A program made the position numbers and the translations under genes. This document shows, piece after piece, positions 57,778 to 64,000 of a stretch of DNA of 64,000 nt; position 1 is the first letter of the stretch, and every line of letters begins with the position of its first letter. The stretch comes from a virus: IMG/VR virus record IMGVR_UViG_3300018080_000105, positions 62,001 through 126,000 of that record; one strand, written 5' to 3'. Under the pieces are notes generated by a model. It saw only the letters and a list, made by a program, of their open reading frames with translations, had not been told where the DNA came from and searched no databases.

Positions 57778-57804
57778 CCGGCACCCGGTGTCAGGTGCCG
57801 GCCG
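57777..57804 (-). terminator. GC-rich hairpin, probable terminator
   Basis: Perfect 10-bp stem GGCCGGCACC/GGTGCCGGCC with 8-base loop. On the minus strand it is followed by GTTCTTATTT. It probably ends the transcript of the gene finishing at 57898. Confidence 0.6.
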
Positions 57805-57897
57805 CGGGTCTGCGCCGTCCGTGGATTGTTCATCCTGAAAAAGTCAGTCTCCGTTCCGACCACCGCCACGGCCGTGTGGCGGGCTACAGGGGGAATG

Positions 57898-58236
57898 CTA
57901 CCCCGTAGATTCAACTGCGTCCATCATCGAACGAAATGCCTCAAACTCTTTTCGAGGCAGCTCAAAAATCGGTGACCCACTCAGCGTCGTCACCATAATC
58001 CCATCATCCGTGCTTTCGAGTTTCCTGTTGGTAAGCGAACACTCATGCGTGGCCATGCTGATAGACGGGACATGCTGCTCCGCCACTTTAACGCGGAACT
58101 GCTTATGAGGTGGAGCGAAGACAACCACAGTGTCTTGACGAACAGTAATGTCTTTCACGCCTTTGAGTTTACCAGTGGCCACCTGCCCGTGCAGGAAATC
58201 CGCCAGCTTCCGAACAAACTTGGTCGTGTCGAGCAT
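57898..58236 (-). CDS. Hypothetical protein, 112 aa
   Basis: ATG at 58236 (MLDTTKFVRKLADFLHGQVA). The region VKDITVRQDTVVVFAPPHKQ is beta-rich and a C-terminal helix follows (FEAFRSMMDAVESTG). No family recognised. Starts 7 bases after the preceding stop. Confidence 0.66.
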   Translation of the reverse strand: MLDTTKFVRKLADFLHGQVATGKLKGVKDITVRQDTVVVFAPPHKQFRVKVAEQHVPSISMATHECSLTNRKLESTDDGIMVTTLSGSPIFELPRKEFEAFRSMMDAVESTG

Positions 58237-58243
58237 AATGCAC

Positions 58244-58735
58244 CTACGCTGTGATGATCCTGCGTACGTCGTGAAAGTAGATCCGGGCAATGCGATCATC
58301 AGACAGCCGCAGGTACACACCTTGCTCTCCCTGATGTTGGCTGCCCACGTACACGCCTTGCCACATGTGCCCTACGGCGTCGGTGACGCGGTATGTGTGT
58401 CCCTGGGTGAGTTGAGACATAGGCACCGAACGATAGTCGTGGGAGTCGTGAGTACCGCGGAGACGAAACCCTGTCAGGTCTCCAGTCTCATCCACCGTAG
58501 CCTCGATCATGCCATCTTCGCCCATCAAAGCCTGCAGCACGCCATTAACAAGGCCGAGAGCGCCAACAACCGGTTGATTCTGGCCGTCCAGTGTGCAGAT
58601 AACGTGTGGGTGTTCCAGCAGCTGCGTATTGCAGTTATGACGCAACCCAATGACTTTCATCATGGACTGCCAGTCAGCCTGCACAGCGAGGTTCAGAGAA
58701 TCAACTACTCGCTGAATGTCTGCTTGATCAACCAT
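58244..58735 (-). CDS. Conserved-type hypothetical protein, 163 aa
   Basis: Helical N-terminal region WQSMMKVIGLRHNCNTQLLE then VVGALGLVNGVLQAL, similar to a phage-type domain seen as (D)W-x-A-x-x-x-L-x-x-x-R-x-x-C-N-x-x-L with VG-x-LG-x-x-NG, of unknown function. C-terminus is beta-rich (GHMWQGVYVGSQHQGEQGVY). Confidence 0.7.
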   Translation of the reverse strand: MVDQADIQRVVDSLNLAVQADWQSMMKVIGLRHNCNTQLLEHPHVICTLDGQNQPVVGALGLVNGVLQALMGEDGMIEATVDETGDLTGFRLRGTHDSHDYRSVPMSQLTQGHTYRVTDAVGHMWQGVYVGSQHQGEQGVYLRLSDDRIARIYFHDVRRIITA

Positions 58736-58985
58736 CGTCTACTTCCTGCGTGCCGGCTTCGTCCAGTATTTTCAACCCGCCTTTTGCGAGAGTCTCTCGA
58801 ATACGGAGTCCGTGTTGTTCAATCATAGACTCCGCAAGTGCCGTTGGGCGATCGTATGCCACAGGCAACTCTTCCAACGGCATCTGTATTGTTGCTATAC
58901 GGCCGTCCGACAGGAGAAACCGTGCGAATGTCTGAACAGCGTAGATACGCAGTGATTCGTTGTCAACTGTCTCGGCGTCAGACAT
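58728..58985 (-). CDS. Hypothetical protein, 85 aa
   Basis: ATG at 58985 (MSDAETVDNESLRIYAVQTF) chosen over 59015. Mixed fold with two short strands and a helix. Overlaps the upstream gene by 8 bases. Confidence 0.64.
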   Translation of the reverse strand: MSDAETVDNESLRIYAVQTFARFLLSDGRIATIQMPLEELPVAYDRPTALAESMIEQHGLRIRETLAKGGLKILDEAGTQEVDDG

Positions 58986-59313
58986 CAAAAGTCCGCCCAG
59001 CCGCTGTGCGGCCATCGCCGTCGAGACCTGCGCGTTTACCCCGGCCCGCCATGCCTACGGCCCCGAAGTCATCTGTAACGCCTTCAGACTGGGTATTTAC
59101 TACCTGCAACGATGTACCATCCTGCAGGCGAACGCCCAGTCCACCGTGCAACGTGTCATGTGCGACGATTGCGTTCGTTGTAAGTGATTCCCGGGCGAAG
59201 TCGATGAATTCGTCCACAATCTTAACTTCGGCATCCAGGTGATTACGGGTGCGTCGCCACTCCCGTTTCAAATAGCCCAGCAAATCAACCGGGGTCGGAT
59301 TCTGATTCTCCAT
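58978..59313 (-). CDS. Hypothetical protein, 111 aa
   Basis: ATG at 59313 (MENQNPTPVDLLGYLKREWR). Helical N-terminus then a beta-rich, Gly-rich end (VGMAGRGKRAGLDGDGRTAA). The Gly/Arg-rich tail may be unfolded. No family recognised. Confidence 0.6.
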   Translation of the reverse strand: MENQNPTPVDLLGYLKREWRRTRNHLDAEVKIVDEFIDFARESLTTNAIVAHDTLHGGLGVRLQDGTSLQVVNTQSEGVTDDFGAVGMAGRGKRAGLDGDGRTAAGRTFDV

Positions 59314-59527
59314 CTGCACTCTCCATATCTTCCAGCACCCGCCTGAGATCAAGGGGGTCTGCATGTTCTGCTGTCGTATGCACCGCCAAGCCGAATACTC
59401 CCCGTTTTTCAGGAGTGATCATCAGCATTTTGCAGGCGGCAGCGACGTCATGTTCGACGTCAACTGCCTTCACTGCGTCCATCACGGCCACCGAAAGGGC
59501 AACCAGTGTCTTCTCGTTCTCGGTCAC
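59285..59527 (-). CDS. Hypothetical protein, 80 aa
   Basis: GTG at 59527 follows the stop of the tubulin-like gene by one base; its GGAG lies in that gene's end. Starts VTENEKTLVALSVAVMDAVK; helical with acidic end (EDMESADGESESDPG). ATG 59557 is the alternative start. Confidence 0.6.
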   Translation of the reverse strand: MTENEKTLVALSVAVMDAVKAVDVEHDVAAACKMLMITPEKRGVFGLAVHTTAEHADPLDLRRVLEDMESADGESESDPG

Positions 59528-59528
59528 G

Positions 59529-60689
59529 TCAGACTCCAAGGAATTCAGCCACCGCATCAGCTGGCTCGCCGGCTTTATGGGCCAGGTCTGTCAGCCGTTC
59601 TCGCGGAAACGGTAAGCCACCAATCATCGCAAGGATCTTGATAGCGTCATCGCCGGCCGCGGGGTAAACACCAGGGAACACAACCGAGTCTTTGGGCGTG
59701 AGGATCCGGTTCATCATTTCGATGCCGTGATCGATCACGCCCGTTTTCACGGAATTTGGGCCGTCCCAGGCCGCTCCGCTAACCACGTAAATCATACCGG
59801 CCGTGGTACCCTTTGACAGGTCCACGCTGGCCAGCACGTTACGTTTCAGCTGGTCACGGATCGGAACGGAGATATCCGAAGGCTCATCCCATTTCTGCAC
59901 AGTAGTTGCCGCAAAGGCCACCACTCCGCTGTCCAGGATCTTGGCGAAGTCTGCCGGGTCAAATGTCGTCCCGCCTTCGTCCTCCGAATCTGTGCCCGCC
60001 AGACGATTGAACGTATGCAACAGCTTCGCTGTGCTCGCGTTCGATGCCGGCTTCTCATTGCGAGCAGCCACACGATCGCCATACAGCTCCACGAACCGCT
60101 CGTTGTCAATGAAGATAATCGGACTCAGGTTCAGGCCCGGCAGCTGACGCATGGAGTACAGCACGTTCTTGGCACTGCGCTGTCCCTCTGCGTTCTTGGG
60201 CATCGCCATGATGACACCCACACGATTTGGCTTCTTCTTGGCCCGCATGTACTGCTTGGCCACTTCCGCCGCTTTCGCATAAGCACCTGCACCCGTGCCG
60301 CCCGCCCCAGAAAGGCAGACAAACACGTGATCCACGTCATCGCCCCAACACCGCGAATACAGGTCGTAAATATCTTCGCCCTTGTCTTTCGCGATAGCTG
60401 CAGCGGCGGCCGGATCTTTGCCCACACCTTGCTGGTCACCAATGTCCAGCTTGGAAGCCTCGGGGAACGTCTTCAGCTCTGCCAGGTCAGCCACGGCTGT
60501 GTTGATCGCACAGATGCGGTTGTACCCGAGTTCCTTGAACGTGCTCACAATACGACCACCAGCCTGCCCCACGCCCACGAATGCGAACTTGAAACCAACC
60601 GGGTGATCAAAACTGTCAGGGATTGCGCTGGATGCTGGACTTTCCGGGCTCTCGGAAATATCTCCAATATCGAGTTCAAAGTCACTCAC
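59529..60689 (-). CDS. Tubulin/FtsZ-like GTPase
   Basis: 386 residues from GTG at 60689, overlapping the upstream stop. After a 30-residue acidic N-terminus, the Rossmann-like start FAFVGVGQAGGRIV (39-46 GxGxxGG) and the tubulin signature SGAGGTGAGAY (GAGGTGAG 128-135) are clear; NTAVADL and a late Asn/Asp region fit GTP binding. In phages such filaments (TubZ, PhuZ) move or centre DNA or nuclei; here it lacks an obvious long C-terminal tail. Distance from FtsZ, TubZ or PhuZ cannot be judged by eye. Confidence 0.88.
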   Translation of the reverse strand: MSDFELDIGDISESPESPASSAIPDSFDHPVGFKFAFVGVGQAGGRIVSTFKELGYNRICAINTAVADLAELKTFPEASKLDIGDQQGVGKDPAAAAAIAKDKGEDIYDLYSRCWGDDVDHVFVCLSGAGGTGAGAYAKAAEVAKQYMRAKKKPNRVGVIMAMPKNAEGQRSAKNVLYSMRQLPGLNLSPIIFIDNERFVELYGDRVAARNEKPASNASTAKLLHTFNRLAGTDSEDEGGTTFDPADFAKILDSGVVAFAATTVQKWDEPSDISVPIRDQLKRNVLASVDLSKGTTAGMIYVVSGAAWDGPNSVKTGVIDHGIEMMNRILTPKDSVVFPGVYPAAGDDAIKILAMIGGLPFPRERLTDLAHKAGEPADAVAEFLGV

Positions 60690-61204
60690 TCTGCGCCTCC
60701 GTCGTCCTTCAGGTAATCTTCCGTGGCAATGATGTCATCGGCCTCTTGGTCGATCACTGCCTGTTCTTCCTCAGTCCGGGGCTCTTCTGCCGCCAACTGT
60801 GATTCTTCACCACCCGTAGTCGCCTCGGCGTCGATCTGAGACTGACCAATTTCATCATCGGTGACTTCCTCCTCTGCGGCAGCGAGATTCTCGATCTCGT
60901 CACAGACCACAGCATACAGCGTTTCGTCCTCTGAATAGAGTCGCTGCATCTCAGCGTCGTACTCTGCCCCGTCCAGCTCCATCATCTGGGCAGCTGCTGC
61001 TGCTGCCTGCTCACGAAGCTGCTCAGGCGTACGCGCCGGGGTTGGCGGCGTCTCGACCGCTGATTCAGTAGACTTCGCAGGGTCAGTTACCGTGGCGGCC
61101 TCGGCCGGCTCTTCGGTCTTAACTTGGCGAAATGTGGAAAGGCGGCCTGTCTGTGTGTTTTCTTCCTTCTCACGCAGGCGCTGGCGATATTCGATAGAAC
61201 TCAT
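60686..61204 (-). CDS. Acidic, possibly scaffolding protein, 172 aa
   Basis: ATG at 61204 (CAGGAGTGACC upstream). Begins MSSIEYRQRLREKEENTQTG, then Glu/Ala-rich low-complexity sequence with Thr-Pro, and an acidic helical end (ATGGEESQLAAEEPRTEEEQ). Next to the portal-like and tubulin-like genes; a scaffold or assembly role is only a guess. Confidence 0.62.
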   Translation of the reverse strand: MSSIEYRQRLREKEENTQTGRLSTFRQVKTEEPAEAATVTDPAKSTESAVETPPTPARTPEQLREQAAAAAAQMMELDGAEYDAEMQRLYSEDETLYAVVCDEIENLAAAEEEVTDDEIGQSQIDAEATTGGEESQLAAEEPRTEEEQAVIDQEADDIIATEDYLKDDGGAE

Positions 61205-61206
61205 GG

Positions 61207-62280
61207 TCACTCCTGTTCCTTCGACTTCTCGTCAAGTACGGAAGCCAACAAGTGGTCAAACTTCTTCTTCCGCTGCCTCGCGTCATCACAGATTGTGTTC
61301 TGCAGGCCTCGGACATATCCAGGTGAACGCAACATCCTGTAAAGAGCGTCGTCCAATCCGGCGTAATTCGGAGCAGCACACACCGCTCCAGCTTCGTTAA
61401 TGCTCTCGACACAGTCAACGCTGCACGAGTTGTCAGCCGTCAGTATCTCAGCTAAAGGCCGCAAATTGAAGCCTACAATGGGGGTTCCCATGTTGATCGA
61501 CGTGAGGCCGATCAACCCCAGGCTCTCGTGCAACGTGCACCATAGCGTTAAATCGTGATTCTGGAACAGTTGCAGGCGATCAAATTGATCCAGCCCTTTA
61601 GCCAGCCGCAGCTTATTTGGGTACCACCGCCGCAATCGTCGCAGATACCGAGAAAACACTGACGGAAGCGTACTGGACGAATAAGCCACTGTCACTCGCA
61701 AGTTTTTGTGTTGCTGTAATCGCTTCTCCAGTAACGGCAGAATGCCGGGGTCAATCCTGCGAATGTTACCATCCCACCACGGCAGCAGCACGTGCAGCGG
61801 CTCCACCAAATGATTGGGTGGCTTCTTACATACAGGGAAACCCGCCTCCCAAGGCACATATCGAGCATGTCGCATGCCTGCTGCGAACATCACCTCGAAG
61901 ACGTCACGGGTCGGGGCCAGTACGTTGTGAGCCAGCGCCGCTGTGTCCAGATCCCGAAAATGAATCGTATTCATCATCAACAACACGGAAGTCTTAGCGC
62001 CCTGCGATCGCACATAACGGATCTGCTCGGGATGCGGAATCGTCGTCCACACGACGTGCTCAACGTCTTTGCACCAATCCGTGAATTTCCCCTGCACAAC
62101 CTGGGCATCCCACTCTGGAGTTATATCGCGTTTATCCGTTGACGGGGTAAACAAGCTATAACTGTGCCCGTGATCTTTGGCCCACTGCGCGATACGGAGG
62201 CCAGCGTACGTCGCCTCGTGGTGACTGTAGCGAGTACAGATGCCAACCTTCGTCGTCCGTGGTAGATCCACGTTGGTCAC
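61207..62280 (-). CDS. Glycosyltransferase, GT-B (GT4-like)
   Basis: 357 residues from GTG at 62280, which overlaps the upstream stop as GTGA (earlier ATGs lie in that gene). GICTRYSHHEATYAGLRIAQ resembles a GT4 acceptor domain; HESLGLIGLTSINMGTPIVG is the nucleotide-sugar E-x7-E-like region. Paired with the next gene it may form one sugar-transfer step. Fits decoration of a virion or cell-surface polymer. Confidence 0.82.
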   Translation of the reverse strand: MTNVDLPRTTKVGICTRYSHHEATYAGLRIAQWAKDHGHSYSLFTPSTDKRDITPEWDAQVVQGKFTDWCKDVEHVVWTTIPHPEQIRYVRSQGAKTSVLLMMNTIHFRDLDTAALAHNVLAPTRDVFEVMFAAGMRHARYVPWEAGFPVCKKPPNHLVEPLHVLLPWWDGNIRRIDPGILPLLEKRLQQHKNLRVTVAYSSSTLPSVFSRYLRRLRRWYPNKLRLAKGLDQFDRLQLFQNHDLTLWCTLHESLGLIGLTSINMGTPIVGFNLRPLAEILTADNSCSVDCVESINEAGAVCAAPNYAGLDDALYRMLRSPGYVRGLQNTICDDARQRKKKFDHLLASVLDEKSKEQE

Positions 62281-63101
62281 GGGAATTTCCGTACAGCAGG
62301 AGCGATCACATACGGCGGGTGGGAATGATAACCCACGCGGCCTTTTTGGTGCCGATGCCATGACAGTTTCGGGCGAACTCGGGACTTGATCCCGATATGT
62401 TGCCCGACAAACGGCGTAACACAACCGACAAATAGTCCTTGGCGCTTCGCTGCGTGGCAAAGCGTATCATCAAACTTTTGTCGCTTCTTGTGCTCTCGTG
62501 CAAAGTATTTGTCATGCAATCGTGCCCAGCCTTCCCGGCTAATGAATAGGCACTGTGCAGTGATCCCGGATTCTACCGAGCGTTGATTCTTGTGAAACTT
62601 GAACGTGCTGTTCAATTTCATGCCGGCCATCACGCCTACCGGACGCTCACTGTGGTCATTGCGTCTCTCTACAGAGGCCAGCAGGCGAATCAACCAATTC
62701 TCTTTGAAAACAAAGTCATCCTGCAGCAGCACTACACCCTCGGCATCTGGTGCCTGATTGAACAACGCACGCACGGCGAGACAGGATGCCTGGACAACCC
62801 CGAGGGATTCCCCGTCGGACAGCCGCACGATGGGCACCTTACCGTGGATTCCTTTGGGCTGAACAGGCGGATCAGTGAGGATATCCAGTCCCAGATTTTT
62901 CCACTTGGGACCGGTGGGCCATGGCAACTCACAGTCAATCTCCTCGTTGGTCTCGTAATACCGCCGGGTGATTTCCTTCTTGCTGCAATCATCAAAAATC
63001 GTCAGTCGCGTATCTGCAGGCAACTCCGTCGCAGACAATGAGCGCAAAGTCGCGTCCAGGTATGTGACGCGATCCTGTGTCAGAATACCAATCGGAACCA
63101 T
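62277..63101 (-). CDS. Glycosyltransferase, GT-A type
   Basis: 274 residues; ATG at 63101 overlaps the stop of the portal-like gene (TGATG). VPIGILTQDRVTYLDATLRS is the donor-binding start, and VVLLQDDFVFKENWLI supplies the D-x-D-like QDDF metal motif; later strands and histidine-rich end (HIGIKSRVRPKLSWHRHQ). Resembles GT2-class or galactosyltransferase-like enzymes. Located beside structural genes, which hints at virion glycosylation. Confidence 0.82.
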   Translation of the reverse strand: MVPIGILTQDRVTYLDATLRSLSATELPADTRLTIFDDCSKKEITRRYYETNEEIDCELPWPTGPKWKNLGLDILTDPPVQPKGIHGKVPIVRLSDGESLGVVQASCLAVRALFNQAPDAEGVVLLQDDFVFKENWLIRLLASVERRNDHSERPVGVMAGMKLNSTFKFHKNQRSVESGITAQCLFISREGWARLHDKYFAREHKKRQKFDDTLCHAAKRQGLFVGCVTPFVGQHIGIKSRVRPKLSWHRHQKGRVGYHSHPPYVIAPAVRKFP

Positions 63102-64000
63102 CAGGTCATATCCATCAATCGACGCACGGCACCGGGCTTCGGCCGCCGCAAAATAGATCGATCAAGAGCAGAGGCCACTTTGCCAAACTGCTGCTGCATT
63201 ACCATTTCCCCGCCTTCCATACGAGCTTGTCGCCGCATGTCGTCCATGATGGATTTCACCATCGCATGTACTGTGGGGTTCTCCTTTTTCAAGCGCTGAA
63301 GAGCACTGTCTTTCTGCGACTCAGGCATCGCCATGAACTGAGAAGCCAGCGTCTGTGCCACAGACTGGATCTCTTCAACCGTCGTGGGCGTATTCGGCAT
63401 AATCGGCTGGTTAGCCGCAAAGGACTGAGCAGCACCCATCGCCCCCATAGGCTGTCCCATCGGCCCAAGCGGTGGCGTGGCAGGCATCCCGCCGCCCGGC
63501 ATAGCGCCGGGCATCCCCTGCATCTGCGGCATAGCGGCAGCTCCTCCGCCACCGGCCGCTGCCGGGTCCATCGGCATCGCCCCGCCAGGAGGCATACCCC
63601 CAGGCATTTGCGGCATGGCCATTTCGTCCATCATGGCCGACTGTTCCATCTCGTTCTGCATGTCCTGCGTCGCCTCGGCCACCACGCGCTCTTCCTCCAG
63701 CTTCCGCCGCTCTTCCTCGGCAAAATCCAGGCCAACGCTGTGCAAGCCTGTGGTACGACTGATCTCGCCGCCACGCATAAGCTGCAATTTGGCCATCTGG
63801 CGGTTGAGGTCGTCGGCATGAGTGACGCGAGACAGGCGGCAGACAACAGGCTCCCACGCCATCAGCTGGGCCACCTTCTCTACGAGCTTGCCCAGGAAAC
63901 GATTGAGGTTGTGAACCAAGTGTGCCCAGTTCGCCTCAAACAGACGGAGAGCAGCCGGAGCCGCTTGAACGCTGAGAGAGCCCTTGTACATGTCCACCGG
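63101..64000 (-). CDS. Portal-like protein, C-terminal part (runs off right edge)
   Basis: At least 299 residues; no true start is visible, as the frame is open to the edge. KLQLMRGGEISRTTGLHSVG then LDFAEEERRKLEEER matches the late helical part of portal-type proteins, followed by a Met/Gly/Pro/Ala-rich low-complexity stretch with PGGMPPGGA, and a C-terminal helical region. Portal rings sit at the capsid vertex and pass DNA. Family call is on motif and composition; the decisive N-terminal domain is outside the window. Confidence 0.6.
   Translation of the reverse strand, partial: PVDMYKGSLSVQAAPAALRLFEANWAHLVHNLNRFLGKLVEKVAQLMAWEPVVCRLSRVTHADDLNRQMAKLQLMRGGEISRTTGLHSVGLDFAEEERRKLEEERVVAEATQDMQNEMEQSAMMDEMAMPQMPGGMPPGGAMPMDPAAAGGGGAAAMPQMQGMPGAMPGGGMPATPPLGPMGQPMGAMGAAQSFAANQPIMPNTPTTVEEIQSVAQTLASQFMAMPESQKDSALQRLKKENPTVHAMVKSIMDDMRRQARMEGGEMVMQQQFGKVASALDRSILRRPKPGAVRRLMDMT

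Noticed and set aside
57805-57880. Second terminator after the 58236 gene
   Set aside because: CCGCCAC/GTGGCGG stem is present but its T-run lies about 25 bases away.

Overview
The window reads as part of a large tailed double-stranded DNA phage genome (a jumbo phage or its provirus form), probably infecting a Gram-negative bacterium. The evidence is tightly packed, mostly unknown short genes with four-base start/stop overlaps; a portal-like C-terminal fragment at the right edge; a tail-fibre-like protein and a beta-helix spike-like protein; two large Gly/Ala-rich proteins with membrane segments, one carrying a metallopeptidase motif; and phage-style nucleotide genes (dCMP deaminase, thymidylate kinase). 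A tubulin/FtsZ-like GTPase adds to the jumbo-phage impression. Secreted proteins with Sec and Tat signals suggest a Gram-negative host. I saw no tRNA, rRNA, integrase, IS element or CRISPR array. Host and taxonomy cannot be fixed from sequence alone.

Layout. 1-3.6 kb: a 2H-phosphoesterase-like fragment, membrane proteins, a large Gly/Ala-rich protein and a cold-shock protein. 3.6-14.8 kb: a decoration cluster with three glycosyltransferases, three sulfotransferases, two PhyH-type oxygenases, two methyltransferases, a secreted thioredoxin, a thioester-reductase-like dehydrogenase and a PaaK-like adenylate-forming enzyme. 15-17 kb: a fibre-like protein. 17-40 kb: dozens of small proteins, including dCMP deaminase, GDPD, a 1060-residue repeat protein, an RMF-like protein, a pyruvyltransferase and a Tat-exported protein. 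40.3-40.6 kb: two tandem copies of an unrecognised structured RNA. 40.6-49.1 kb: a BCS1-like AAA protein, small paralogous families and the beta-helix protein. 49.2-53.6 kb: the peptidase-containing large protein, then the only two-gene plus-strand block. 54.4-55.0 kb: a noncoding tandem repeat array. 55-64 kb: thymidylate kinase, the tubulin-like GTPase, two more glycosyltransferases and the portal-like fragment.

Almost everything is on the minus strand; exceptions are 12275-13420 and 51181-53610. A 14-bp motif, GGTTCTTATTTACC or its complement, recurs at seven boundaries between transcription units and is a candidate regulatory site.

Working together: the glycosyltransferases, sulfotransferases, oxygenases, methyltransferases and pyruvyltransferase look like a phage-borne pathway that builds or modifies a sulfated glycan or lipid, either on virions or on the host surface. 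The strongest candidates for something undescribed are the paired structured RNAs at 40.3-40.6 kb (covarying helices including a loop-loop helix), the decoration pathway, the seven-site motif and the GGCNN-type repeat array.
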